The notes beneath the pieces are model-generated. The model saw only the letters and a list, made by a program, of their open reading frames with translations. It did no database searches and was not told where the DNA came from. Source: Polynucleobacter sp. MG-27-Goln-C1 (GTDB lineage Bacteria; Pseudomonadota; Gammaproteobacteria; Burkholderiales; Burkholderiaceae). From it: a stretch of 64,000 nt of DNA. The number at the start of each line of letters is the position of its first letter. The stretch's first letter is position 1. Position numbers and translations under genes: made by a program. The stretch lies in assembly GCF_018881905.1 (NCBI RefSeq), contig NZ_JACVPM010000003.1, positions 124,001 through 188,000 on the forward strand, in the 5' to 3' direction. Shown in pieces: positions 36,615 through 46,210 of the stretch.

Positions 36615-38018
36615 TTAACGCATCCAGCGCAACAAGCGCTCAACACCTTTACCGTAGGGTGGCCTTGCCAATTTGGTGCCGCGTAAGAAATTAAGACCAA
36701 AGAAGCCGCGAACCTCTAAAACCGATTTGCGATGGCTAAAAGCCTCAAAACCTGTTTTGCCATGATAGGCGCCCATACCGCTTGCACCGATGCCACCAAA
36801 TGGTAAATCTTCGATAGCTGCGTGCAATAGCGTGTCGTTGATTGTTACGCCACCAGAGCGAGTTTCATTCAAAATGCGTTGCATCACCTTTTTATCCTTG
36901 CCAAACCAGTACAGAGCCAATGGCTTTGGATGTTCATTGATGTAGCGAATTGTGGAGTCGATATCGTTGATTGCCACAATAGGCAGGATGGGTCCAAATA
37001 TTTCTTCTTGCATGATGAGCGCATCTTCAGAAACATTTAAGAGTGCTACTGGGGTGAATGGCAACTCAGTGTTATCAGCAGAATGGATAAGTGGGATTGC
37101 TTGCGCCCCACGATCTAACGCATCTTGAACTAGTTGATGCCAACGCGCCAGCTGATGTTCATCAATCGCACCAGTAAATTCCTCTGGATTGGAGAATTGT
37201 TTTTGAGCTGCATTTTGTAACTCTTGAACAAATGCATCGCAATGGCTTGCGTTAATTACCGCGTAATCTGGAGCAATGCAAGTTTGTCCGCCATTCACCA
37301 GCTTGCCGTAAACAATGCTGGCAGCAGCATCTTTGAGTTTGGCTGAGGAGTCGACTATCGCCGGCGATTTGCCGCCTAACTCAAGAGTAATCGGCGTTAG
37401 GTGATCGGCTGCAGCGCGCATTACTTTCTTAGCAATCTCTCCTGAACCTGTAAAAAAGAGATGATCAAAGGGGAGTGCTGCAAAAGATTCAGCCACTTCA
37501 GTGCCGCCGACACTCACGCAAAATTCGCTTGGGTGAAAATATTCTTGGATTAATGTTGCCAAGAATCCAGATGTACGAGAACTTTTTTCTGAAGGCTTTA
37601 GCCAAACGCGATTACCTGCGGCAAATGCTGCAATGGCTGGAACTAGCGCCAGTTGCACGGGGTAATTCCAAGGGCTCATGATGCCAACGACGCCCATCGA
37701 TTGCATTTGAGTCCAGGCGTGAGATGAGCCTAAGAATCCTGGTGTTGTTACCAGTTGAGGTTTCATCCACTCTTTCAGATGTTTGCGAACATGTTTGCAT
37801 GCTTGATAAATCATCTGAAACTCTAGAAGCTGACTCTCAATCGAGTGGCGAACGCCAAAGTCTGCAGCCAAAACTTTGCAGATTTTTTCTTCATTGGCAG
37901 AAATCATTCGCTCAATGCGCCCAATTCGCTCAAGGCGAACCTCTAGCGTAGGGTTAGGTTCTGCAGCATAAGCTGCCTTGATTTCATCTAATTGGAGTGT
38001 GAAGCGATTTATCGACAT
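36615..38018 (-). CDS. Aldehyde dehydrogenase, coniferyl-aldehyde-dehydrogenase-like
   Basis: 467 residues from the ATG at 38018; a TTG eight codons upstream is an alternative. NAD(P)-dependent aldehyde dehydrogenase superfamily: PWNYPVQLALVPAIAAFAAGN, LELGGKSPAIVD (general base region) and the catalytic Cys in NGGQTCIAPDY. The LPFGGIGASGMGAYHGKTGFEAF ending and absence of a C-terminal oligomerisation extension place it with coniferyl/fatty-aldehyde type enzymes. It may oxidise lignin-derived or lipid aldehydes; the substrate is not determined. Divergent from msrA over about 50 bp. Confidence 0.88.
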   Translation of the reverse strand: MSINRFTLQLDEIKAAYAAEPNPTLEVRLERIGRIERMISANEEKICKVLAADFGVRHSIESQLLEFQMIYQACKHVRKHLKEWMKPQLVTTPGFLGSSHAWTQMQSMGVVGIMSPWNYPVQLALVPAIAAFAAGNRVWLKPSEKSSRTSGFLATLIQEYFHPSEFCVSVGGTEVAESFAALPFDHLFFTGSGEIAKKVMRAAADHLTPITLELGGKSPAIVDSSAKLKDAAASIVYGKLVNGGQTCIAPDYAVINASHCDAFVQELQNAAQKQFSNPEEFTGAIDEHQLARWHQLVQDALDRGAQAIPLIHSADNTELPFTPVALLNVSEDALIMQEEIFGPILPIVAINDIDSTIRYINEHPKPLALYWFGKDKKVMQRILNETRSGGVTINDTLLHAAIEDLPFGGIGASGMGAYHGKTGFEAFSHRKSVLEVRGFFGLNFLRGTKLARPPYGKGVERLLRWMR

Positions 38019-38071
38019 GGGGGTTTTATGTGGGGCAAGCAAACGATTGAATAAGGTATTAGGATAAAGGT

Positions 38072-38644
38072 ATGAACGAATCCATACTCAAAAACCACCC
38101 AAGTCTTGAACGCGCCACTTTGGGAGGCGGCTGTTTCTGGTGCCTAGAAGCGGTTTACCAGCAAATCTCAGGCGTAAGCGCAGTGGTTTCAGGGTACGCA
38201 GGAGGGGCGACTCCAAACCCTGACTATGACTCTGTGTGCTCAGGCCAAACGGGGCATGCTGAAATTGTCGACGTCTATTTTGATCCGGCAGTAGTGTCTT
38301 ACCGCGATTTGCTGGAGATCTTTTTTGTCATTCATGATCCAACCACCTTGAACTATCAGGGTAATGATCATGGTACCCAATACCGTTCAGTGATCTTTAC
38401 TCATAGCGATAGCCAAAGCGCAACCGCTCATGAGGTAGTTAAAGAGCTGGAGGAGGCGAAGATCTATTCCAATCCAGTGGTGACGCAAATTGATGTGGCG
38501 CCGGTTATTTATCCAGCCGAGGATTATCACCAAAATTATTTTCGTCAGCATCCAGGGCAGGGCTACTGCATGGCAGTAGTTGCTCCTAAGTTGGCAAAAT
38601 TTAGAGCAAAGTTTCAATCTCTGATTGCGCCAGAGTTTCGCTAG
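38072..38644 (+). CDS. msrA: Peptide-methionine (S)-S-oxide reductase MsrA
   Basis: 190 residues. MsrA repairs oxidised methionine. The catalytic motif GGCFWC has its active Cys at residue 21; YAGGATPNPDYDSVCSGQTGHAE and FFVIHDPTTLNYQGNDHGTQYRS are standard. The C terminus ends without the usual extra recycling cysteines apart from the Cys in GYCMAVV. No signal peptide, so it is cytosolic. Confidence 0.95.
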   Translation: MNESILKNHPSLERATLGGGCFWCLEAVYQQISGVSAVVSGYAGGATPNPDYDSVCSGQTGHAEIVDVYFDPAVVSYRDLLEIFFVIHDPTTLNYQGNDHGTQYRSVIFTHSDSQSATAHEVVKELEEAKIYSNPVVTQIDVAPVIYPAEDYHQNYFRQHPGQGYCMAVVAPKLAKFRAKFQSLIAPEFR

Positions 38645-38686
38645 AGCAATCAGATCAAGCGTATTTAAATCTACGAAGTTAATTTA

Positions 38687-39322
38687 TTAAGGCGCTAGTC
38701 GAGCAATGCGCCAATGAGCGCCTTCAAGTTGATAGTGAATGCGATCATGCAGGCGAGAAGGTCGACCTTGCCAGAATTCAATTTCAGTAGGATGTAAGCG
38801 ATAACCACCCCAATGCTCAGGTCTTGGCGGCTTATCCCCAAAATCAGCTGCGAAACGTTTTTCAGCTTCTTCAAGAAATTCGCGATTGGGGATCTCGGCA
38901 CTTTGTGGTGAAGCCCAAGCCCCAATACGAGAAGCTGCTGGGCGGGAGTGGAAGTATTCATCGCTCTCGGTGGGGCTGACACGCTCAACCATCCCCTTGA
39001 TGCGAACCTGGCGCTCTAGTTCATGCCAATGAAATAACAAAGCGGCATGAGGGCGAACAGCCAAATCTTTGCCTTTTTGGCTTTCATAATTGGTGAAGAA
39101 GGTAAAGCCTGCCTCATCAGCACCTTTTAGTAAGACAATACGAGCTGATGGATTGCCTGCTGTATCTGCTGTTGCCAAAGTCATCGAGTTGGGCTCAGGA
39201 CATTCCGCTTTGACGGCCTGATCAAACCAAACTTGAAATAAGCTCAGTGGATTGGGTGGAACCTCAGTCTCTGAAAGCTGGCCAAAGGTATAGTTTTTGC
39301 GGAGTTGAGCGATGGAGTCCAT
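38687..39322 (-). CDS. pdxH: Pyridoxamine 5'-phosphate oxidase
   Basis: 211 residues from the ATG at 39322 ([11 protein letters not shown]), preferred over the ATG at 39358 which would overlap tcdA; E. coli PdxH has 218. An FMN enzyme that makes pyridoxal phosphate. Motifs: [37 protein letters not shown], and the C-terminal [12 protein letters not shown] with [13 protein letters not shown]. It is divergent from tcdA with only 22 bp between starts. PLP feeds enzymes such as the large decarboxylase in this window. Confidence 0.94.
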   Translation of the reverse strand: MDSIAQLRKNYTFGQLSETEVPPNPLSLFQVWFDQAVKAECPEPNSMTLATADTAGNPSARIVLLKGADEAGFTFFTNYESQKGKDLAVRPHAALLFHWHELERQVRIKGMVERVSPTESDEYFHSRPAASRIGAWASPQSAEIPNREFLEEAEKRFAADFGDKPPRPEHWGGYRLHPTEIEFWQGRPSRLHDRIHYQLEGAHWRIARLAP

Positions 39323-39344
39323 TTTTTCAGTATAAAGAGAAGCT

Positions 39345-40127
39345 ATGGCAGAAGACAAGATAGAAGACAGTGTGGGAGATCGTCGCTTTGGGGGTGTAGC
39401 TCGGCTATATGGGCCAGAGCTGCGTGAGTGTTTTCGTCACGCCACAGTCGTCGTAGCTGGATTAGGTGGTGTAGGCTCTTGGGCTGCTGAAGCTCTAGCT
39501 CGTACCGCCATCGGTCATCTTGTCTTAATTGATTTTGATCATATTGCCGAAAGCAACACTAATCGTCAGTTGCATGCGCTTGAGGGCCAGTATGGCAAAG
39601 CAAAAGTACAGGCCATGACCGATCGCATTCGTCAAATTAATCCTGAAATTACGCTCACTAGCCACGATGCATTTTTAGAGCCAGAAAACCTTGATGCTTT
39701 GATTCCTGAAAATGCGACTATTTTAGATGCAACGGATTCGGTGCAAACTAAAATTGCTTTGGCGGTTTGGGCCAATAAAAATCAGCGAGCTCTAGTAATG
39801 TGTGGTGCTGCTGGTGGGAAATCAGATCCTACCTCTGTGCGATGTGACGATCTTTCTAGAACAGAGCAGGATGCGTTGCTAGCAAAAGTACGTCAGGGTC
39901 TTAGACAGGATCATGGCTTCTCTAGAAATCTGAAGAGAAAAATTGGTATTCGCGCAATCTACTCACATGAGCCTCGTGCAGGGGTTGCTAGTGGTGGGCT
40001 TGCTTGCTCTGGTTATGGTTCCACCGTGATGGTTACTGCAGCCTGTGGTTTGGCTGCTGCAGCCGAAGTTTTAAATCTGATTGCTGCTCAACAAGCCTTT
40101 TCTTCAAATACGCCAGTAAATCCTTAG
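39345..40127 (+). CDS. tcdA: tRNA threonylcarbamoyladenosine dehydratase
   Basis: 260 residues. TcdA (CsdL) is an E1-like enzyme that cyclises t6A to ct6A at tRNA position 37. The nucleotide-binding motif [15 protein letters not shown] (near residue 40) is followed by [18 protein letters not shown] and [37 protein letters not shown] is typical of TcdA rather than ThiF/MoeB, which have zinc cysteines. The ATG at 39345 follows AAGAGA. Confidence 0.94.
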   Translation: MAEDKIEDSVGDRRFGGVARLYGPELRECFRHATVVVAGLGGVGSWAAEALARTAIGHLVLIDFDHIAESNTNRQLHALEGQYGKAKVQAMTDRIRQINPEITLTSHDAFLEPENLDALIPENATILDATDSVQTKIALAVWANKNQRALVMCGAAGGKSDPTSVRCDDLSRTEQDALLAKVRQGLRQDHGFSRNLKRKIGIRAIYSHEPRAGVASGGLACSGYGSTVMVTAACGLAAAAEVLNLIAAQQAFSSNTPVNP

Positions 40128-40299
40128 GGGGAATCCCTGTAGGAAATTACGGATTCTAATGTCATCCCAAATTTATTAATTCGCTATTAGGCTGGCACCT
40201 ACGTAGCCGACCCATTTCTTAAGCATCACATTTATCTGTATAAATACTTTTCGTATTTTTCTACCCTAGTGCAGATGCGCAGTCCTCCCTAGACTTTGC

Positions 40300-40320
40300 C
40301 TCGTTGGTGACTTACCAACG
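40300..40320 (+). other. Hairpin just upstream of the permease ribosome-binding site
   Basis: CGTTGGT / ACCAACG is a perfect 7-bp stem with a 5- to 7-nt loop, ending 10 bp before AGGAGG. It covers an upstream in-frame GTG (40304), which argues against that codon as the start and suggests a structured 5' leader. Confidence 0.45.
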
Positions 40321-40342
40321 ACAAATCGAAAGGAGGTCTCTT

Positions 40343-41725
40343 TTGCAGACTGAACAAACTGGTTTACAGCGCCACCTCAAAGTGCGGCACATTCGCCTCA
40401 TGGCATTGGGGTCCACTATCGGGGTTGGATTATTTCTAGGTTCGGCAAGCGCGATTCAGATCGCGGGACCTTCAATCTTGTTGGGATACCTACTAGCTGG
40501 CATCGTTGCCTTCATCGTCCTTCGCGCTTTGGGTGAGATGGCAGTGCATGAGCCGGTCGCAGGTTCATTTGCAGCCTATGCCAATACTTACGTCGGTCCA
40601 CTCGCGGGCTATATGGTCGGATGGGGTTACTGGACCTATTGGATTGTTGTTGGAATAGCTGAGGTGACTGCCGTTGGCATTTACATGACTATTTGGTTTC
40701 CTGACACACCTCAGTGGATCTGGGCATTGTCTTCGATCTTGATGATGGGTTTGATAAATCTCATTGCCGTAAAAGTATTTGGTGAGTTTGAATTTTGGTT
40801 TGCTCTTATCAAAGTAGTTGCGATTGTTGCCATGATTGCATTGGGCGGCTCAGTCATTTTCTTTGGCTTTACCAATAACTGGAATCCTATTGGCTTTAGT
40901 AACTTATGGCAGCACGGAGGCTTCTTCCCTAATGGCATTAGTGGAATGCTGCTGTCCTTGCAGATGGTCTTATTTGCCTACGTTGGTATCGAGATGATTG
41001 GTTTGTCTGCTGGTGAAGCTGAGAACCCACGCAAAACCATTCCGATGGCGATTGATTCTCTGGCGTGGCGCATCTTGATTTTTTACATGGGTGCGATCCT
41101 AGTCATTTTGGCGATCTTCCCTTGGAATGAGGTTGGTCAACAGGGTAGTCCATTCGTAGTGATGTTTGAGCGGATTGGTTTGCGTGAAGCCGCTGGAATC
41201 ATTAACTTTGTAGTGATTACTGCCGCATTGTCATCTTGCAACGCAGGCATCTTTAGCGGCGGGCGACTCCTATATGCACTCTCAGTCAATGGCTATGCAC
41301 CTTCGCCATTTGCCAAGCTATCCAAGTACGGTGTGCCACATCGTGCGGTGATGGCGACGGTAGCAATTTGCATGACTGGAGTGGTGCTCAACTACTTCGT
41401 TCCAGATAAAGCATTTCAGTACGTCATGGCTGCGGTTACCTTTGTTGGATTAATGGTGTGGATTGCAATTTTGCTCACCCAAATTCAATTTCGTCGCTCC
41501 CTTACAAAAGACCAAGTTGCTGAGTTGGCATATCGCACGCCTTGGTGGCCCTATTCCTCGTGGTTCGCATTGGCATTTATTGCCTTGGTAGTGGTGTTAA
41601 TGGGCTTTCATGAGGATGCACGGATTGCATTGGTCTTAGGTCCGTGTTTATTGGGTGTGTATCTAGCTATGTTCTACATCGTTGGCTTGCATCGCAAAAC
41701 AAAACTGAGTCGTGAATTCAAATAA
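40343..41725 (+). CDS. APC-family amino-acid permease
   Basis: 460 residues from a TTG at 40343, chosen because a perfect AGGAGG sits 6 nt upstream; the GTG at 40304 has no such site and lies in a hairpin. About 12 membrane helices. The first has HIRLMALGSTIGVGLFLGSA, the AAT-family hallmark (GSTIGxGLFLGSA), followed by GEMAVHEPVAGSFAAYA. These proton symporters carry alanine, proline, GABA, aromatic and other amino acids. The alanine dehydrogenase gene 10 bp downstream points to alanine or a related neutral amino acid (inference). Confidence 0.9.
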   Translation: MQTEQTGLQRHLKVRHIRLMALGSTIGVGLFLGSASAIQIAGPSILLGYLLAGIVAFIVLRALGEMAVHEPVAGSFAAYANTYVGPLAGYMVGWGYWTYWIVVGIAEVTAVGIYMTIWFPDTPQWIWALSSILMMGLINLIAVKVFGEFEFWFALIKVVAIVAMIALGGSVIFFGFTNNWNPIGFSNLWQHGGFFPNGISGMLLSLQMVLFAYVGIEMIGLSAGEAENPRKTIPMAIDSLAWRILIFYMGAILVILAIFPWNEVGQQGSPFVVMFERIGLREAAGIINFVVITAALSSCNAGIFSGGRLLYALSVNGYAPSPFAKLSKYGVPHRAVMATVAICMTGVVLNYFVPDKAFQYVMAAVTFVGLMVWIAILLTQIQFRRSLTKDQVAELAYRTPWWPYSSWFALAFIALVVVLMGFHEDARIALVLGPCLLGVYLAMFYIVGLHRKTKLSREFK

Positions 41726-41735
41726 GGAGACATAA

Positions 41736-42854
41736 ATGATTGTTGGCGTACCTCAAGAAGTAAAAAATAATGAATTTCGTGTTGGCTTAACCCCGGGCAA
41801 TGTGAGGGGTTTGTGCAAACAGGGTCACTCCGTTTTAATCCAGCGTGGTGCAGGCGAGCAAATTGGTTTGAGTGATGAGTCGTATCGCTTGGCTGGGGCT
41901 ACCTTGATCAATAGCGCTGCCGAGGTGTTTGCAAAAGCAGAGATGGTGGTGAAGGTGAAGGAGCCTCAGCCACAAGAGTGTGCGATGTTACGTGAAGATC
42001 AAATTCTATTTACCTATCTACATCTAGCGCCAGATCCACAACAAACCAAGGCCTTGCTTGCCTCAGGTGCGAGTTGCATCGCTTATGAGACTGTTACCTC
42101 CTGTAGTGGTGCCTTGCCGTTGCTAGCCCCAATGAGTGAGGTTGCGGGCAGGATGTCCATTCAAGCAGCGGCTACGCATTTGGAAAAAACAAATGGAGGT
42201 TTAGGCATCTTAATGGCGGGTGTGCCTGGAGTAGCACCTGCAAAGGTAGTTATATTGGGTGCAGGCGTAGTGGGGCGTAATGCCTTACAGATGGCGGTTG
42301 GCATGGGTGCAGATGTTTGCATTTTCGATCGCAACATTGATTGCTTAAGACAGATTGATATGCTCTTTGGCAATCGTGTGAGAACCTTTTACGCCGACCC
42401 ACTTTTAGTGGAGTTAGAAGTCTGTGAGGCGGATGTCGTGATTGGTGCCGTATTGTTGCCTGGCGCTGCAGCTCCAAAGCTAGTGACCAGAGAGATGGTA
42501 CGAAAAATGAAAACGGGTGCAGTGGTAGTGGATGTGGCAATTGATCAAGGTGGCTGCTTTGAGACATCTAGAGCCACTACACACGCGGATCCTACCTTTA
42601 TCGTAGATGGTGTGCTGCACTACTGCGTTGCGAACATGCCCGGAGCTGTTGCTAGAACCTCCACTTTTGCTTTGACGAATGCAACTTACCCGTTCATTGA
42701 GGTCTTAGCAAACAGCGGAATGGTGCGGGCACTGTCACATAACCATCATCTGCGAAATGGATTGAGTGTGCATCGGGGTAATCTCACTTCTGAGCCAGTA
42801 GCGAAAGCGCAGAAAGTCGATTTTGTGCCAGCGGAAGAGTTGCTGGCTGCTTAG
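41736..42854 (+). CDS. ald: Alanine dehydrogenase
   Basis: 372 residues, the family length. It catalyses the NAD-dependent interconversion of L-alanine with pyruvate and ammonia. The catalytic Lys75 (VKVKEPQ) and His96 (TYLHLAPD) are at the canonical numbers, and the Rossmann motif is VILGAGVVGRNA near residue 170. EVAGRMSIQAAATHLEK and the MPGAVARTSTFALTNAT stretch are also typical. AAGGAG precedes the ATG. It pairs with the upstream permease for catabolism of alanine as carbon and nitrogen source. Confidence 0.96.
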   Translation: MIVGVPQEVKNNEFRVGLTPGNVRGLCKQGHSVLIQRGAGEQIGLSDESYRLAGATLINSAAEVFAKAEMVVKVKEPQPQECAMLREDQILFTYLHLAPDPQQTKALLASGASCIAYETVTSCSGALPLLAPMSEVAGRMSIQAAATHLEKTNGGLGILMAGVPGVAPAKVVILGAGVVGRNALQMAVGMGADVCIFDRNIDCLRQIDMLFGNRVRTFYADPLLVELEVCEADVVIGAVLLPGAAAPKLVTREMVRKMKTGAVVVDVAIDQGGCFETSRATTHADPTFIVDGVLHYCVANMPGAVARTSTFALTNATYPFIEVLANSGMVRALSHNHHLRNGLSVHRGNLTSEPVAKAQKVDFVPAEELLAA

Positions 42855-42885
42855 TTGCTTCACCTAAGTTGTCATGATTGAAAGT

Positions 42886-42907
42886 CTTGGGAGTCCAGGC
42901 TCCCAAG
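42886..42907. terminator. Perfect hairpin after ald
   Basis: CTTGGGAG / CTCCCAAG forms an 8-bp stem with a 6-nt loop 31 bp after the ald stop. The following sequence is CTTTCCTCT rather than a pure T run, so it is a weak terminator or a leader hairpin of the next gene. Confidence 0.45.
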
Positions 42908-42928
42908 CTTTCCTCTATCATTAAGAGC

Positions 42929-43504
42929 ATGGACTTATCTGCTTTAGCACTTTCTACTGGTGTAGTCGCTCTCGCTGAGATGGGTGATAAAACCCAATTA
43001 CTCTCTTTGATGTTGGCTGCGCGCTATCCAAAACAGGCGCTTGCCATTATTGGTGGGATATTCATTGCAACGATTGCCAATCATGCTTGCGCAGCCTTGC
43101 TGGGACATTGGTTAACCACTTTTATGAGCCCAGATCTTCTGAAGTGGGTCTTGGGCTTGAGCTTTTTAGGAATTGGTCTGTGGCTATTAGTACCCGACCA
43201 TATTGATGATGCTGGTGGGTCAAAGGTAGCCGATAAAGCCTTTCAAGTATTCATGTTGACGGTTGGACTCTTTTTCTTAGCGGAGATGGGGGATAAAACC
43301 CAAATTGCTACGATCGCCTTGGGCGCTAAATATTCTGATGTCTTTTCAGTAACGGTTGGCACCACTTTGGGGATGATGTTGGCTAATGCTCCAGCAGTCT
43401 GGATTGGACAGAAATTTACCAAGCGTATGCCCATTAAGTGGGTGCACGCTATAGCTGCCGTTACATTCATTGCCATCGGTATTGCTACCCTCATCTGGGC
43501 TTAG
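42929..43504 (+). CDS. TMEM165/GDT1 family (UPF0016) cation transporter
   Basis: 191 residues from the ATG at 42929, with AAGAG upstream; codons further upstream run through the hairpin. Six membrane helices in two inverted repeats, each with the family motif EMGDKT (TGVVALAEMGDKTQLL near residue 10 and LFFLAEMGDKTQIAT about 105 residues later). Bacterial members such as MneA export Mn2+, and relatives move Ca2+/Mn2+ against protons. No Mn riboswitch of the yybP-ykoY kind is visible upstream. Confidence 0.9.
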   Translation: MDLSALALSTGVVALAEMGDKTQLLSLMLAARYPKQALAIIGGIFIATIANHACAALLGHWLTTFMSPDLLKWVLGLSFLGIGLWLLVPDHIDDAGGSKVADKAFQVFMLTVGLFFLAEMGDKTQIATIALGAKYSDVFSVTVGTTLGMMLANAPAVWIGQKFTKRMPIKWVHAIAAVTFIAIGIATLIWA

Positions 43505-43537
43505 GTCGAATTTTTCTAAGGGGCTTAAAATTGCCCT

Positions 43538-46156
43538 ATGAAAACTGATCTGCCACAGAGCTTTCGCAGGCTCGAATACCGCGCTCCCAATTACACCTTT
43601 TCACAGGTTGAGCTAGACATTGCTTTAGATCCTGCTAGGACGATTGTGAAGAGTCGCCTAGAGGTTCTCCCTGGTGCTGGGCATGAAGCTGGTATGCCTT
43701 TGGTATTGCAAGGTCATGAATTGGAGTTTGTGAGTTTGCGTATTAATGGCGAAGCGCATCGTCAGTTTGAGCTCACTCCAGAAACGTTAACGATTAATGC
43801 ACTACCCAATGAAGGCAAACAAGCTTTCGTTGTTGAGATCATCTGCGTGTGTGTGCCTGAGAAAAATACCTCACTCATGGGCTTGTATGTCTCGAATGGA
43901 AATTTCTTCACCCAGTGTGAAGCCGAGGGTTTCAGGAAGATTACTTACTTCCTTGATAGACCGGATGTGATGGCGCGCTATCGTGTCACTCTCCGTGCTC
44001 GTGAGGCAGAGTGTCCAGTATTGCTATCCAATGGCAACCTCATTAGTACTGAAAAGTTGCCTAATGGTTGGCATAGCGCCGTTTGGGAAGATCCGTTTCC
44101 AAAACCATCCTACCTATTTGCCTTGGTTGCCGGAAAGCTCGAGTGCATTGAAGAAACTATCACCACTAGTAGTGGTGCAAAAAAGTTATTGCAGATTTGG
44201 GTTGAGCCACATGACTTGAAAAAGACCCGTCATGCGATGGATTCTTTAATTGCCTCGATTCATTGGGATGAAAAACGCTACGGCCTTGAACTCGATCTCG
44301 AGCGTTTCATGATTGTGGCGGTAGGTGATTTCAATATGGGTGCGATGGAAAACAAGGGCCTCAATGTTTTCAATACCAAGTATGTTCTTGCTCAAGCAGA
44401 AACTGCAACGGATGCTGACTTCGCTAACATCGAAAGCGTGGTAGCCCATGAGTACTTCCACAATTGGACGGGCAATCGAGTTACCTGTCGAGATTGGTTT
44501 CAGCTTTCTCTTAAAGAAGGTTTAACTGTATTCCGTGATCAAGAGTTCTCTGCCGATCAAATGGGTAGCGAGTCCGGTAGGGCAGTTAAGCGTATTGAAG
44601 ATGTGCGTTTATTGCGCCAACTTCAGTTCCCTGAAGATGCCGGCCCGATGGCACATCCAATTCGTCCGGACGAGTATCAAGAGATCAATAACTTCTATAC
44701 GGTGACCGTGTATGAGAAGGGTGCTGAAGTTGTGCGTATGTATCAAACCCTATTAGGTGTTGAGGGTTTCCGTAAGGGCATGGATCTGTATTTCAAGCGT
44801 CATGATGGTCAAGCAGTCACCTGTGATGATTTCTTGGCGGCGATGGCTGATGCTAATCACCGTGATCTTTCCCAGTTTAAGAATTGGTATAGCCAAGCAG
44901 GTACTCCTAAGGTCAAGGTTCAGGAGTTCTATGATGCGGATAAAAAGCAATATCAAATTACTTTGACGCAAAGTCCTTCAGTAAATACAGCGCACAAGGA
45001 TAGCAAGCCGTTTCATATTCCATTGAAGATGCGCTTATTAACTCCTGCAGATGATCAGGTCGAAACTTTATTGGAGCTAATTCAAGATCAGCAAACCTGG
45101 ACTTTTGATCAAGTGACAAGTCGCCCCGTGCTATCGATCAATCGCAATTTCTCAGCCCCGATCAATTTAGATTTTGATCAAAGTGAGGCGGACCTGCTCA
45201 CTATGTTCTCGAGCGATGACGATGCTTTTAATCGCTGGGAAGCCGGTCAGAAACTGGCAATGCAAATGATTTTGGGTAATCGCTTACCCGATAAAGCCCT
45301 GATTGAGGCTTATCGCACTCTCTTGACTGATCCGGAGTTAGATCCGGCATTCAAAGAGCTGGCGCTGACTTTGCCTGCTGAGACTTATTTATACGAACAG
45401 TGCGCAAGCGTTGATCCTCAACAGATTTATGCTGCACGTCGTGCTTTTCGCCATGCTATTGCGAGCGAGTTGCGTATAGAGTGGGCGGCTCTCTACCAGC
45501 AGATGCAAACACCAGGACCGTTTAATCCTGATGCAGCAAGTGCTGGTAAGCGTGCTTTAAAGAATCTTGCACTCAGCATGCTGCTTGAAGCCGATCCGTT
45601 GATCTGGGCACCTATGGCGGTCAATCAATATCAAAATGCTGACAATATGACTGACCGATATGCCGCCTTGGCTGGTTTAGTGATGCATGGATGCAAAGCA
45701 GCCGCAGTCTGTCTGGAAGATTTTTATACCCGATTTGCTGATGATGCTTTAGTAATTGATAAGTGGTTTGCATTGCAATCGAGCAGACCTCCAGTGGCGA
45801 ACGCTGAATCTACCTTGAGTGAAGTCAAACGTTTGCGTGAACATGAAGCTTTCAAAATGAATAACCCCAACCGTGTTCGTAGCGTGATTCATGCTTTTTG
45901 TATGAATAACCCCGCTAGCTTTCATCAAGTGGATGGTAGCGGTTATGCATTTTGGGCTGAATCCGTTCTCGCCTTAGATCCAATTAATCCACAAGTTGCT
46001 GCTCGTTTGGCCAGGGGATTGGATCGCTGGCGTCAATTTGCCCCGCTTTATCAGGAGCAGATGCTGTCAGCCCTAAGGCGGGTTGCAGCATGCGAAACCC
46101 TCTCTGCAGATGTGAAAGAGGTGGTTTCTAAGGCTTTAGGCAATTCAGCTAGCTAG
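43538..46156 (+). CDS. pepN: Aminopeptidase N
   Basis: 872 residues, the size of E. coli PepN (870). M1 zinc metallopeptidase with broad N-terminal specificity in the cytosol. The exopeptidase motif GAMEN (about 267-271) and the zinc site HEYFH (His304, Glu305, His308) with the downstream Glu in LKEGLTVFRDQEF are intact. A Tyr in TVTVYEKGAEVVRMY stabilises the transition state. The long C-terminal helical domain is complete. It likely works with PepA in peptide turnover. Confidence 0.96.
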   Translation: MKTDLPQSFRRLEYRAPNYTFSQVELDIALDPARTIVKSRLEVLPGAGHEAGMPLVLQGHELEFVSLRINGEAHRQFELTPETLTINALPNEGKQAFVVEIICVCVPEKNTSLMGLYVSNGNFFTQCEAEGFRKITYFLDRPDVMARYRVTLRAREAECPVLLSNGNLISTEKLPNGWHSAVWEDPFPKPSYLFALVAGKLECIEETITTSSGAKKLLQIWVEPHDLKKTRHAMDSLIASIHWDEKRYGLELDLERFMIVAVGDFNMGAMENKGLNVFNTKYVLAQAETATDADFANIESVVAHEYFHNWTGNRVTCRDWFQLSLKEGLTVFRDQEFSADQMGSESGRAVKRIEDVRLLRQLQFPEDAGPMAHPIRPDEYQEINNFYTVTVYEKGAEVVRMYQTLLGVEGFRKGMDLYFKRHDGQAVTCDDFLAAMADANHRDLSQFKNWYSQAGTPKVKVQEFYDADKKQYQITLTQSPSVNTAHKDSKPFHIPLKMRLLTPADDQVETLLELIQDQQTWTFDQVTSRPVLSINRNFSAPINLDFDQSEADLLTMFSSDDDAFNRWEAGQKLAMQMILGNRLPDKALIEAYRTLLTDPELDPAFKELALTLPAETYLYEQCASVDPQQIYAARRAFRHAIASELRIEWAALYQQMQTPGPFNPDAASAGKRALKNLALSMLLEADPLIWAPMAVNQYQNADNMTDRYAALAGLVMHGCKAAAVCLEDFYTRFADDALVIDKWFALQSSRPPVANAESTLSEVKRLREHEAFKMNNPNRVRSVIHAFCMNNPASFHQVDGSGYAFWAESVLALDPINPQVAARLARGLDRWRQFAPLYQEQMLSALRRVAACETLSADVKEVVSKALGNSAS

Positions 46157-46210
46157 AACAAGGCAAAATAGACCTCATACAGATATAAACCCATCACGGA
46201 GAAACTCCTT

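Noticed and set aside
42855..42928. A manganese (yybP-ykoY) riboswitch before the GDT1-like gene
   Set aside because: Only a simple 8-bp hairpin is present; the conserved loop sequences of that riboswitch are not seen.
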